Source: Synergistaceae bacterium (GTDB lineage Bacteria > Synergistota > Synergistia > Synergistales > Aminobacteriaceae). Taken from it: a DNA stretch of 40,082 nucleotides. The stretch is taken from positions 1-40,082 of the forward strand of contig JAISUO010000111.1 of NCBI GenBank assembly GCA_031272035.1, in the 5' to 3' direction. Below are positions 32,935 through 40,082 of this stretch, in pieces (the stretch's first letter is position 1; each line of letters starts with the position of its first letter). The notes beneath the pieces were generated by a model that was given only the letters and a program-made list of their open reading frames with translations, did no database searches and was not told the DNA's origin. The position numbers and the translations under genes are program-made.

Positions 32935-34743
32935 TTATTTTTCTTCCCCGTCGATCTGGAGGAACGCCAGAAAAGCCTCCTGGGGAATTGAAACTCTGCC
33001 GATCTGCTTCATGCGCTTTTTACCGTCTTTTTGTTTTTCCAGGAGCTTACGCTTACGGGTAATATCGCCTCCGTAACATTTGGCGAGGACATCCTTCCGC
33101 AGGGCTTTGACGTTGACCCGAACGATAACGCGCTTACCGATGGACGCCTGTATGGGAACCTCGAAAAGTTGACTGGGGATCAGTTCCTTCAGTTTTGTCA
33201 CGGCTGCGTGCCCTCGATTGTAGGAGGCGTCCCGATGGCAGATGAAGGAAAACGCGTCGGCCGCCTCTCCGTTGACCAGCACGTCCACCCGCACCAGATC
33301 CGAGGCCCGCAGGCCGATGAACTCGTAATCCAGAGAAGCGTAACCTCGCGTCTGAGACTTCAGTTTATCGTGAAAATCGGTGATGAACTCCGCCAGAGGA
33401 AGGTCGTAAACCAGCCGCACCCGCTCCGGAGTCAGGTAGTCCATGGATTTATAGAGACCTCGCTTTTCCTGGGCGAGCTGCATGACCCGCCCTACGTACT
33501 CGGAAGGCAGGAATACCGAGAGTTTTATAAAGGGTTCGCGAATTTCCTCGATTTCTCCCACATCCGGGAAGTCGCTGGGACGATGAGCTTCGATGACCGT
33601 TCCGGAGGTGGTCGTAATTTCATAGACCACGTTGGGGGCGGTCGCCACGAGATTCACATCGAATTCCCGCTCCAGACGCTCCCGGGCCACGTCCATGTGC
33701 AGCATCCCCAAAAAGCCGCAGCGGAAACCAAACCCCAAAGCGACGGATGTTTCCGGCTCGAAGGTAATCGCCGAGTCGTTCAGACAGAGTTTCTCCAGAG
33801 CGTCCCGCAATTGGGGATATTCATCGCGTTCTACGGGGTAAAAACCGCAGAAAACAACGCTCTTGACCTTTCGATAACCCGGCAGGGGGGTTTCCGTCGG
33901 GTTGGCCGCGTCGGTGATCGTGTCGCCCACGTGGGCCTCCGCCAGGGTTTTGATGCTGGCCGAAACGTAGCCCACCTCGCCCGGGCCCAGCCGTTCTACC
34001 GGAGTGAACCCCGGCCGGAATACTCCGACCTCATCCACGGGATAACGGCCGTTGGTGGCCATGAACAGAATGTTCTGCCCCGGCCGCAGTGTCCCGTTCA
34101 TCACTCTGACGTAGCAAATAACGCCGCGATAATTGTCGTACACGGAGTCGAAGATCAGAGCCTCCAGCGGAGCCTCCGGGTCCCCATCCGGCGCGGGAAT
34201 GGAGTTCACGACCCCTTCCAGAATCTCCTCTATCCCCGTCCCTTCCTTCGCGCTGGCCAGGATGGCATCCGAGGCGTCCAGCCCCACCACGTCGGTAATT
34301 TCCTTTCGAGCCACGTCAGGGCGCGCGGAAGGAAGGTCAATTTTATTGATGACCGATATGATTTCAAGCCCCTGATCCACAGCCTGACAGGCGTTCGCCA
34401 CGGTTTGAGCCTCGACGCCCTGGGTGGCGTCCACCACGAGAAGCGCCCCCTCGCAGGCGGCCAGCGAGCGGGAGACCTCATAACCGAAGTCCACATGGCC
34501 AGGCGTATCGATGAGGTTCAAAATATAGCTGCGTCCGTTTTTGGCGGTATAGTCCATACGAACGGGAACGAGTTTGATGGTGATGCCCCGTTCGCGCTCC
34601 AGAGACAGGGAATCCAGAAGCTGCTCCCGCATATCCCTGGAGGATACGGTATGAGTGACCTCGATCAGACGATCCGCGAGCGTCGATTTCCCATGATCAA
34701 TGTGGGCGATGATGCAAAAATTTCTTATATTATCCTGTTTCAT
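32935..34743 (-). CDS. lepA: Elongation factor 4 (LepA)
   Basis: The 602-residue GTPase has G1 AHIDHGKST at residues 13-21, RERGIT in switch I, DTPGHVDF (G3) and NKIDLPSA (G4). It ends with the LepA-specific C-terminal domain ([21 protein letters not shown]). LepA binds ribosomes and acts on translation initiation or on stalled ribosomes. GAGGAG seven bases upstream supports ATG at 34743; the longer frame is discarded. It is the first gene of lepA-hemW-serpin-MBL-thioesterase. The terminator of the preceding receiver gene lies in its upstream gap, so its promoter should be between about 34745 and 34787. Confidence 0.97.
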   Translation of the reverse strand: MKQDNIRNFCIIAHIDHGKSTLADRLIEVTHTVSSRDMREQLLDSLSLERERGITIKLVPVRMDYTAKNGRSYILNLIDTPGHVDFGYEVSRSLAACEGALLVVDATQGVEAQTVANACQAVDQGLEIISVINKIDLPSARPDVARKEITDVVGLDASDAILASAKEGTGIEEILEGVVNSIPAPDGDPEAPLEALIFDSVYDNYRGVICYVRVMNGTLRPGQNILFMATNGRYPVDEVGVFRPGFTPVERLGPGEVGYVSASIKTLAEAHVGDTITDAANPTETPLPGYRKVKSVVFCGFYPVERDEYPQLRDALEKLCLNDSAITFEPETSVALGFGFRCGFLGMLHMDVARERLEREFDVNLVATAPNVVYEITTTSGTVIEAHRPSDFPDVGEIEEIREPFIKLSVFLPSEYVGRVMQLAQEKRGLYKSMDYLTPERVRLVYDLPLAEFITDFHDKLKSQTRGYASLDYEFIGLRASDLVRVDVLVNGEAADAFSFICHRDASYNRGHAAVTKLKELIPSQLFEVPIQASIGKRVIVRVNVKALRKDVLAKCYGGDITRKRKLLEKQKDGKKRMKQIGRVSIPQEAFLAFLQIDGEEK

Positions 34744-34787
34744 GCCGCAACTCCTCTGTACAAACAAATGGCGAACAGGGGACCACT

Positions 34788-34811
34788 AAAAAAGGGGCCC
34801 TCAGGCCCCCT
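34788..34811 (-). terminator. Terminator after the receiver gene
   Basis: On the minus strand GGGGCC and GGCCCC pair around TGAG and run into six T. It lies about 45 bp after the stop of the CheY-like gene and just before lepA. Confidence 0.85.
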
Positions 34812-34857
34812 CGATTCGGAATCAGTATGCAGGCCCGATGCCCTCGGCGTAACCTCA

Positions 34858-35226
34858 TCACCATTTTTCGAGCAACTCCAAAAGGGTTTTGGGTTCGAAG
34901 GGTTTGGCAATAAAAGCGTCCACACCCGTCTCTTTGGCTTTCATTACAATGGGAAGCGTCGCATGGGCGCTGATCAGTAAAATCCGTACTCCCGGCAAAA
35001 GCGCGCGAATCCTGTTGATCGTCTCCAGCCCATCCATTTGAGGCATGTGAAAATCCACAGTAACAATATCAGGAACCGAATCCTCCGGAAGTTTTTCTAT
35101 CGCTTCCAGTGCCTTCGGCCCGTTGAAAGCGCTGCCGACAACCTTGTACCCCGCGCCCTCCACAATAACCCGCAACATGTCCACTATAAAATCGGCGTCA
35201 TCGACGAGAAAAACTTTTTTAGCCAC
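34858..35226 (-). CDS. Single-domain response regulator (CheY-like)
   Basis: The 122-residue protein is only a receiver domain. It has the acidic pair in FLVDDADF, the phosphoacceptor Asp in IVTVDFHMPQMDG (near residue 55), Ser in LLISAHAT and Lys in FIAKPFEPK. All phosphorylation residues are present. There is no output domain, so it works by binding a partner, for example a flagellar switch or another kinase/phosphatase. The start is GTG with GGAGGG just upstream. Its partner kinase is not nearby. The coiled-coil membrane protein gene upstream on the same strand may be co-transcribed. Confidence 0.92.
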   Translation of the reverse strand: MAKKVFLVDDADFIVDMLRVIVEGAGYKVVGSAFNGPKALEAIEKLPEDSVPDIVTVDFHMPQMDGLETINRIRALLPGVRILLISAHATLPIVMKAKETGVDAFIAKPFEPKTLLELLEKW

Positions 35227-35306
35227 AAGTCCCTCCGCTCGTTTCCACAAAACGACAGGGCAACCGCCTGGATATACCGCTTCTGTTTCTACTTCTACTC
35301 CTACTC

Positions 35307-35726
35307 CTACTTCACGGCAAGGTTTCTGAGCAGTTCGAGGTAGGCCTTCTGATTTTCCACTTCTTTCGTGAGCGATTCGAGCTTCGCCTCTTCCGTCTGG
35401 ATGAGGGAGTTCAGCTTCGTTTCAAAGCTCGTGGTGGCTCCCCGGATGGATTCCACATCGGCTTTGAGAGCATCGGCGTCCACCGTAACTCCTTTTTCCG
35501 CCTCGGCAACCCGAGTTTCAAAGGCCGCCACCGTGTCCTTCAGTTTCTGCACTTCCTCGGACAGGGGCGCGATGCGGCTGCTCGCCAGAGTCCAGACAAT
35601 ATTAAACAAAATAATGAGAAGAACAACGACACCCGCTATGTACTTCCAGTTCGTTTTTGCCTTATCCAAAATCGCCGCGGCCTTTACATCGATATTCTCT
35701 TTTCCGCCCTTCTCCTTCTTGTCCAT
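35307..35726 (-). CDS. Membrane-anchored coiled-coil protein, function unknown
   Basis: I do not recognise this 139-residue protein. It has a charged N terminus (MDKKEKGGKENID), one strong membrane segment at about residues 28-49 (YIAGVVVLLIILFNIVWTLA) and then roughly 85 residues of heptad-like sequence (SEEVQKLKDTVAAFETRVAE and similar) without Pro and with few Gly, so an extended coiled coil. The topology is probably N-in, coiled coil outside. GGAGG lies 11 bases before the ATG at 35726. The last codons and the stop fall in a short tandem repeat of CTACT(C/T) units, so its C terminus may vary between strains. It lies 80 bp upstream of the receiver gene. Confidence 0.75.
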   Translation of the reverse strand: MDKKEKGGKENIDVKAAAILDKAKTNWKYIAGVVVLLIILFNIVWTLASSRIAPLSEEVQKLKDTVAAFETRVAEAEKGVTVDADALKADVESIRGATTSFETKLNSLIQTEEAKLESLTKEVENQKAYLELLRNLAVK

Positions 35727-35851
35727 TACGTACATTTCCTCCGTTCTGTATGTGTGACCTGAAAATGTGTCTTCTATTCTACAATACCGGACGTATTCCG
35801 CAATGCCGGAGGACCGAAATTATGAGGGGCCCGGAAAACTGTCAAAACCTC

Positions 35852-35880
35852 AAAAAACGGGTCGCTCCCGCGGCCCGTCT
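35852..35880 (-). terminator. Terminator after rplL
   Basis: On the minus strand ACGGG and CCCGT pair around a GC-rich 12-base loop and run into TTTTTT. It lies 20-50 bp after the rplL stop and closes the ribosomal protein cluster before any RNA polymerase gene. Confidence 0.8.
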
Positions 35881-35899
35881 TCTTTTCAGGCAAAAAAAC

Positions 35900-36277
35900 T
35901 TACTTCACTTCGACCTCGGCTCCAGCCTCGGCGAGCTTCTTTTTAATCTCTTCGGCCTCTTCTTTGGCAATGCCTTCCTTGACGGGCTTGGGAGGATTGT
36001 CCACCAGCTCTTTGGCTTCCTTGAGGCCAAGACCCGTAATTTCACGCACCACCTTGATGACATTGATCTTATTGGCCCCGGGAGCCTTGTAGATCACGTC
36101 GAATTCCGTTTTCTCCTCTTCGGCGGCGGCAGCGGCGCCAGGCACGGCCATCATGGGCATCGCCATGGCGGGAGCGGCGGCGGAAACGCCAAATTTATCC
36201 TCCAGAGCCTTGACCAGCTCGGAAAGCTCCAGCACCGTCATTTCTTCAATAGCCTTGATCAGTTCGTCGTGAGACAT
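35900..36277 (-). CDS. rplL: Ribosomal protein bL12 (L7/L12)
   Basis: The 125-residue protein has the N-terminal dimerisation helix ([20 protein letters not shown]), an Ala-rich hinge ([21 protein letters not shown]) and the C-terminal factor-binding domain with [20 protein letters not shown]. It forms the stalk of the 50S subunit with L10 and recruits translational GTPases. AGGAGG precedes the ATG. It lies 146 bp after rplJ, and that gap contains short degenerate repeats. A terminator follows instead of rpoB. Confidence 0.98.
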   Translation of the reverse strand: MSHDELIKAIEEMTVLELSELVKALEDKFGVSAAAPAMAMPMMAVPGAAAAAEEEKTEFDVIYKAPGANKINVIKVVREITGLGLKEAKELVDNPPKPVKEGIAKEEAEEIKKKLAEAGAEVEVK

Positions 36278-36423
36278 ATTTTTTACCTCCTGAAATTTTT
36301 AATTCTAAAATTTTTAATTCTGAAATCCTGTCTGAAATCTTATCTGGAATCTCCGATCCCAGGATCTCAATTTTTTGCACAAATTTTTGCGCGGGAAGAC
36401 CCTGTTCCAAACAGGAACCTGGA

Positions 36424-36957
36424 CTACGCGGCTTTTTCCTTCTGCTCCCTGATCTGGTCGAGGCAGGTCACAAGACCGCGTATCGTTCCGGAAAGCACCG
36501 TTACCAGGCCCGTCAAAGGCGCGGCGATGGTCCGCACCACCTGTCCCACCAGGACATCCTTCGGCGGCAGGTCCGCAAGAGCCTGAAGCTGTCCCGCACT
36601 CAAAACCTTCTGTCCCAACAGGCCCCCCTTCAGAATGAAAGCCTTCTGGGTCTTGTCCGCGGCGTAATCCCGCAGAACCTTGGCGACGGTCACGGGATCT
36701 CCGTAACACAGGGCGTAGATATTGGGTCCCGAAGTTATGGATTCGGGCAGAGCAGTCATTCCCAGCTCCTTCATGGCGATGGAGAAGAGCGTATTTTTCG
36801 CGACTTTAAGTTCACCTCCGGCCGCACGCACCGTCGCGCGCAGTTTCGTGCTCTGCGCCACGGTCATACCCCGGTATTCGCCAACGAAAACAGCCCCGGA
36901 CTTCTCCAGTTTGCTCTTCAAAAGTTCGACCTGCTCATATTTAATCGTTGCCGGCAT
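36424..36957 (-). CDS. rplJ: Ribosomal protein uL10
   Basis: The 177-residue protein is L10, with VFVGEYRGMTVAQSTKLR and LKVAKNTLFSIAM near the N terminus (rRNA-binding region) and a C-terminal helix (LVTCLDQIREQKEKAA) that holds L12 dimers. GGGAGGAGG lies just before the ATG. The leader upstream carries the conserved L10 autoregulatory RNA with an attenuator, so L10/L12 synthesis is probably controlled by L10 binding to its own mRNA. Confidence 0.97.
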   Translation of the reverse strand: MPATIKYEQVELLKSKLEKSGAVFVGEYRGMTVAQSTKLRATVRAAGGELKVAKNTLFSIAMKELGMTALPESITSGPNIYALCYGDPVTVAKVLRDYAADKTQKAFILKGGLLGQKVLSAGQLQALADLPPKDVLVGQVVRTIAAPLTGLVTVLSGTIRGLVTCLDQIREQKEKAA

Positions 36958-37000
36958 AGTTTATTTCACCTCCTCCCGAAAAATTCCAAAATCGCAGTTC

Positions 37001-37135
37001 AAAAAAATGTCCCCCGCAACCCAAAACGGAGGACACCATAAACATCATGCACAGTTTATCTGTTCATATCTGCTTAAAGGCCTCGGCAGGAAATTGAGCC
37101 GTCCAGGACGGCGCCTGCTGTTTTCGGTCCTGATC
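37001..37135 (-). ncRNA. L10 leader RNA with attenuator
   Basis: On the minus strand the gap between rplA and rplJ contains GACCGAAAACAGCAGG, an inner stem GCCGTC/GACGGC, and then CCTGCCGAGG. This order matches the conserved core of the ribosomal protein L10 leader (Rfam L10_leader). CAGCAGG pairs with CCTGCCG to close the core. Downstream, GTCCTCCG and CGGGGGAC (37034-37009) form a hairpin followed by seven T, an intrinsic terminator placed before rplJ. Binding of L10 (with L12) to the core is known to reduce rplJL expression. Attenuation by this hairpin is inferred from its position. Confidence 0.88.
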
Positions 37136-37242
37136 TGTTTCTGTTTTATTCCAGTTTCTGTTTCAAATTCTGTTGCAACGCGAAAAATTCATTTCGCGGG
37201 CAAACTCCTCTGATGTTGAAGCCTGAAGTTGAGGTCTGAAGC

Positions 37243-37950
37243 TCAGGAAACCGCTATTTCACGGGTCGCGGCAAGAACGTCCACCGTGATTCCCGGCCCC
37301 ATCGTCGGCGCAATGGAAAGGCTTCTGATGTACGTTCCCTTTACCGACGCGGGTCGCGCACGGATGATGGCCTGCAAAAGAGCCCGGGTGTTCTCAAAAA
37401 GCTGCTCCGTCGTAAACCCTTTTTTGCCCACAAAATTATGAATGATTCCCGCCTTGTCCACACGAAATTCTACACGTCCCGCCTTGATTTCCTTCACCGC
37501 GTTCGCCAGATCGAAGGTGACCGTCCCCGTCTTCGCGCTGGGCATCAGTCCCCGGGGTCCCAGAATCTTACCCAGACGTCCCACCGATTTCATCATATCC
37601 GGCGTCGCGATAACGGCATCGAAGTCCATCCAGCCGCCCGTGATTTTCTGCACGAGATCCTCGCCGCCCACAATATCGGCGCCCGCCTCTTCGGCTTCTT
37701 TGATCTTCTCCCCTGCCGCCAGAACCAGCACTCTTTTGGTGACGCCCGTACCGTGAGGCAGGCCCACGGTGCTTCTCACCTGCTGGTCGGCATGGCGGGG
37801 ATCCACTCCCAGACGCACGTGGACTTCCATGCTTTCATTGAACTTCGCCGTGGCGATCTGCCCAAACAGTTCGATGGCCTCTCTCAGGCCGTACTGCTTC
37901 GTCAGGTCGATTTTTGCCGCCGCTTCCCTGTAACGTTTGCTTCTCTTCAC
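37243..37950 (-). CDS. rplA: Ribosomal protein uL1
   Basis: The 235-residue protein is a full-length L1: [16 protein letters not shown] at the start, [50 protein letters not shown] and the C-terminal [21 protein letters not shown]1 binds 23S rRNA to form the mobile stalk at the tRNA exit side. It lies 106 bp after rplK on the same strand. A short degenerate TGAAG-type repeat covers its stop region (37211-37246). Confidence 0.98.
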   Translation of the reverse strand: MKRSKRYREAAAKIDLTKQYGLREAIELFGQIATAKFNESMEVHVRLGVDPRHADQQVRSTVGLPHGTGVTKRVLVLAAGEKIKEAEEAGADIVGGEDLVQKITGGWMDFDAVIATPDMMKSVGRLGKILGPRGLMPSAKTGTVTFDLANAVKEIKAGRVEFRVDKAGIIHNFVGKKGFTTEQLFENTRALLQAIIRARPASVKGTYIRSLSIAPTMGPGITVDVLAATREIAVS

Positions 37951-38056
37951 AACAATCTGCCTCCAAAGTGGTCATAACGGATAAAATCCTCCCACCAGAT
38001 CCCCTTTCCAGAAGTTTCGTTTTCCGCAAAAGGGGTGTTGCCTGCCGCAGGAATCC

Positions 38057-38479
38057 CTACTGTACCTCGATCCCCATGGAACGCGCCGTTCCCTCGATCA
38101 TGCGTATCGCGGCTTCCACGTCGTTGGCGTTGAGGTCCTGACGCTTGAGCTCCGCGATCTCCTTCACCTTCGCCCGGGTGATTTTGGCTACCTTGTTCTT
38201 GTTGGGAACTCCGGACCCGGACTCAATGCCAGCCGCCTTCTTCAGAAGTACGCTGGCGGGAGGAGTTTTCAGCTCGAAGGTGAAACTTCGGTCCGCATAC
38301 ACGGTGATGATCGCGGGAATGATCATGCCGGGCTGATCCGACGTTTTGGCATTGAACTGCTTGCAAAACTCCATGATATTGACGCCATGCTGCCCCAAAG
38401 CCGGTCCCACAGGCGGAGCAGGAGTTGCCTTGCCGGCCGGAAGCTGCAATTTGACCTGTCCTACTACCTTCTTTGCCAT
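38057..38479 (-). CDS. rplK: Ribosomal protein uL11
   Basis: The 140-residue protein is L11. The N-terminal domain has [20 protein letters not shown] and [15 protein letters not shown], and the C-terminal rRNA-binding domain ends [10 protein letters not shown]. It forms the GTPase-associated centre with 23S rRNA. It follows nusG by 75 bp, with rplA next, as in most bacteria. Confidence 0.98.
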   Translation of the reverse strand: MAKKVVGQVKLQLPAGKATPAPPVGPALGQHGVNIMEFCKQFNAKTSDQPGMIIPAIITVYADRSFTFELKTPPASVLLKKAAGIESGSGVPNKNKVAKITRAKVKEIAELKRQDLNANDVEAAIRMIEGTARSMGIEVQ

Positions 38480-38554
38480 AAAACAAAATCCCCTCTCGTA
38501 AACAAACCTTACTTCCTGAATTTTATGCGAAATATATGGCCGCCGTTCGCCGCC

Positions 38555-39097
38555 CTATATTTTTTCAAGCAGAAAATAGTCGGTTTCCACCATGGTCTCG
38601 CGCCCGAAGACGCTGACCATAAATTTTACCTTGCCCTTTTCGGGAACGATTTCCGCCACGGGTCCCGCCTGTCCCTCAAAAGGCCCGCTCTTCACCCGCA
38701 CCGTATCGCCCGGCTTCAGGCTGATTTCAATTTTGGGCTTCGCCTGCTCCTTACCGATCCGTCCCATAATTTCGCGGACTTCCTTTTCGGAAAGAGGCAA
38801 AGGATAACTGCCGGCTCCCACAAACCCGGTCACTCCCGGCGTGTGACGCACCACATACCACGACTGTTCGTCAAGGCACATTTCCACGAGAACATAGCTG
38901 GGATAGAGTTTTCTGGAGACCTTGCGGCTTTTCCCGTCCTTGACAAAAACCCGTTCTTCTATGGGAATCAGAACTCTGAAAATATTGTTCTCCATTCCCA
39001 TAGTGGCGATACGCTGCTCCAAATTCGCCTTTACGCGATTTTCATAACCGGCGTATGTCTGGACTACATACCAGCGGCGTCCGTCCTGTGGCTCCAT
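38555..39097 (-). CDS. nusG: Transcription antitermination factor NusG
   Basis: The 180-residue protein has the NGN domain (RRWYVVQTYAGYENRVKANL, SYVLVEMCLDEQSWYVVRHT, PGVTGFVGAG) and a C-terminal KOW domain (GDTVRVKSGPFEGQAGPVAE). NusG binds RNA polymerase and links it with ribosomes or Rho. It lies between secE and rplK in the usual order. The ribosome site is unclear: a G-rich hairpin (39106-39128) lies directly upstream of the ATG where a Shine-Dalgarno sequence would be expected. Confidence 0.97.
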   Translation of the reverse strand: MEPQDGRRWYVVQTYAGYENRVKANLEQRIATMGMENNIFRVLIPIEERVFVKDGKSRKVSRKLYPSYVLVEMCLDEQSWYVVRHTPGVTGFVGAGSYPLPLSEKEVREIMGRIGKEQAKPKIEISLKPGDTVRVKSGPFEGQAGPVAEIVPEKGKVKFMVSVFGRETMVETDYFLLEKI

Positions 39098-39105
39098 AAA
39101 CTTAA

Positions 39106-39128
39106 GGGGGATCTACCCCCCACCCCCC
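39106..39128 (-). promoter_or_regulatory. G-rich hairpin directly before nusG
   Basis: On the minus strand GGGGGGTGGGGGG is followed by TAGAT and CCCCC. The second G-run can pair with the C-run as a 5-bp hairpin ending about eight bases before the nusG ATG. No ordinary ribosome site is seen between them. It may influence nusG translation. Confidence 0.45.
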
Positions 39129-39207
39129 AACTCGTACGACCTGACAATTCCATCGCTTTCACATTTTTAAGAAACACGCAAATTCCAAATCTTTTTTGCA
39201 TTCGTTC

Positions 39208-39411
39208 CTAACGCAAAATCGTCGTAAAGAGTCCGGTAAGAATAAAATCAAGAATTCCCAGATAAATCGCCACACAAACCGTAAAGGCTATGACGATAAG
39301 AGTCGAATACCAGATTTGCGTTTTTCCTGGCCAGGTCACCTTTTTGAGCTCAGCTCTCGCCTCCCGCAAAAAGGAAAATCCCGGAATGGAACGTACTATA
39401 TCCTTCGACAT
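39208..39411 (-). CDS. secE: Protein translocase subunit SecE
   Basis: The 67-residue protein has the SecE signature FSFLREARAELKKVTWPGK and a single membrane segment (WYSTLIVIAFTVCVAIYLGI). This is the short, one-segment form common outside gamma-proteobacteria. It clamps SecY in the translocon. GGGAGGG six bases before the ATG at 39411 decides the start; the longer frame reaches toward the tRNA gene and is discarded. Confidence 0.96.
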   Translation of the reverse strand: MSKDIVRSIPGFSFLREARAELKKVTWPGKTQIWYSTLIVIAFTVCVAIYLGILDFILTGLFTTILR

Positions 39412-39462
39412 CAATTGCCCTCCCGTCACGCTCTCGCACACTACCACCATTTAATGAGAAAT

Positions 39463-39538
39463 TGGCAGGCCCGGCAAGACTCGAACTTGCAACCCCCGGT
39501 TTTGGAGACCGGTGCTCTACCAATTGAGCTACGGACCT
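39463..39538 (-). tRNA. tRNA-Trp (anticodon CCA)
   Basis: On the minus strand a complete 76-nt cloverleaf is seen. AGGTCCG pairs with CGGGCCT (one G-T pair) as acceptor stem. The anticodon loop CTCCAAA sits on a CCGGT/ACCGG stem, and a T-arm with GTTCGAG is present. Discriminator G and CCA are encoded. It lies between rpmG and secE, its usual place. Confidence 0.97.
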
Positions 39539-39677
39539 GCGTAGAGACAACGTTGGGTATTCTACACTACTTCAAATTCTTATGCAAGTCAGCATCGAGA
39601 GCAAATCCACCAAAAACATAATATATTCTTTAAACCTTCTCTCCCGCGCCTTTTTCGCTTCTCTTTTTCAAGCGGAA

Positions 39678-39697
39678 GGGCCCGGCAGACCGGGCCC
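39678..39697. terminator. GC hairpin between rpmG and tRNA-Trp
   Basis: GGGCCCGG and CCGGGCCC form a perfect 8-bp stem with loop CAGA. There is no T-run on either strand, so processing or partial termination after rpmG is more likely than full termination. Confidence 0.5.
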
Positions 39698-39734
39698 CTC
39701 AGAGATCCGCATTCCTGTTTCCCAGACGGTTCCC

Positions 39735-39884
39735 TTACTTCGATTCTTTGTGCACAACCGACGCCCGGCACCATTTGCAGTATTTTTTGAGCTCCAGCTT
39801 CTTCGCCTGCTTTTTCTTGTTGACCGTCGTCGTGTAGTTGCGTCTTTTGCACTGAGTGCAGACCAGTCCCACAATGTCCGCCAT
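39735..39884 (-). CDS. rpmG: Ribosomal protein bL33
   Basis: This 49-residue frame reads [20 protein letters not shown] and ends with [17 protein letters not shown]. It is L33 with two C-x-x-C pairs (Cys9/Cys12 and Cys36/Cys39) that form a zinc ribbon. A run of G (GGGGGG) provides the ribosome site upstream. It lies between tuf and tRNA-Trp as in most bacteria. Other overlapping frames in this place are not genes. Confidence 0.95.
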   Translation of the reverse strand: MADIVGLVCTQCKRRNYTTTVNKKKQAKKLELKKYCKWCRASVVHKESK

Positions 39885-39929
39885 GGAATAACCCCCCTCT
39901 CCCTGATTCTCCGCTAAATCGCAATATTT

Positions 39930-40082
39930 TTATTCGAGGATCTGAGTGACGACGCCGGCGCCCACCGTGTGACCGCCCTCACGCACCGCGAAGCGAAGCC
40001 CGTCTTCCATCGCTATCGGCACGATCAGCTCAACCTCGAAGTTCGCGTTGTCTCCCGGCATTACCATTTCCACTCCCTCAGG
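39930..40082 (-). CDS. tuf: Elongation factor Tu, C-terminal part (continues beyond the window)
   Basis: The last 50 codons of tuf are present: [20 protein letters not shown] near the window edge, then [18 protein letters not shown] and a stop. This is the typical C terminus of domain 3. The gene enters from the right edge on the minus strand and is 45 bp from rpmG. Nothing suggests damage. Confidence 0.97.
   Translation of the reverse strand, partial: PEGVEMVMPGDNANFEVELIVPIAMEDGLRFAVREGGHTVGAGVVTQILE

Noticed and set aside
33031-34980. 649-codon open frame on the plus strand
   Set aside because: Antisense to lepA, with no recognisable domain and no ribosome site.
39589-39924. 111-codon minus-strand frame over rpmG
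   Set aside because: It is out of frame with L33, which has all expected zinc cysteines and a good start.

Overview
The window reads as chromosomal DNA of an anaerobic, amino-acid-fermenting bacterium with moderately high G+C. The best guess is the phylum Synergistota: a tripartite tricarboxylate transporter, the threonine-to-glycine pair kbl/SDR threonine dehydrogenase, a glycogen cluster and the protein style all fit. This is inference from gene content, not a phylogenetic result. Nearly all genes lie on the minus strand.

Layout. 1-138 is the end of a CRISPR array whose repeats read as crRNA on the minus strand; no cas gene is in view. 139-905 is decayed DNA holding the possible leader, a PD-(D/E)XK-like gene remnant and a degenerate, interrupted copy of a small inverted-repeat element. 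906-8006 is a minus-strand series: CYTH-like protein, Ppx/GppA phosphatase, TctC, TctB, TctA, Na/Pi cotransporter and PhoU. It is preceded by a leader with an intrinsic terminator. A divergent DUF2148 ferredoxin-domain gene follows (8298-8837). 8908-14834 is an accessory segment: CoA transferase plus MFS carrier, PhzF-like protein, MocR-type regulator and FCD/GntR regulator. It carries two perfect, oppositely oriented copies of a 101-bp element with 11-bp terminal inverted repeats, and parts of it are clearly lower in G+C. 15048-17188 is kbl plus an SDR threonine dehydrogenase on the plus strand. 17280-19355 is a chemoreceptor. 19680-25885 is the glycogen cluster malQ-glgP-glgA-glgC. Then come hpf (minus) and thiW (plus).

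A TIR-domain membrane protein (27653-28747) stands alone next to a tight operon lepA-hemW-serpin-MBL hydrolase-YbgC thioesterase (28916-34743). A CheY-like receiver and a membrane-anchored coiled-coil protein follow. The right end is the classic translation cluster tuf-rpmG-tRNA-Trp-secE-nusG-rplK-rplA-[L10 leader]-rplJ-rplL on the minus strand. Unusually, rplL is followed by a terminator and unrelated genes instead of rpoB.

The observations most worth following are the 101-bp element family, the terminator in the 5' leader of the CYTH/Ppx operon, the TIR-membrane protein, the secreted serpin inside the lepA operon, the thiW leader without a visible TPP riboswitch, and the short degenerate repeats in several intergenic spacers. 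I did not find a clear new multi-gene system.
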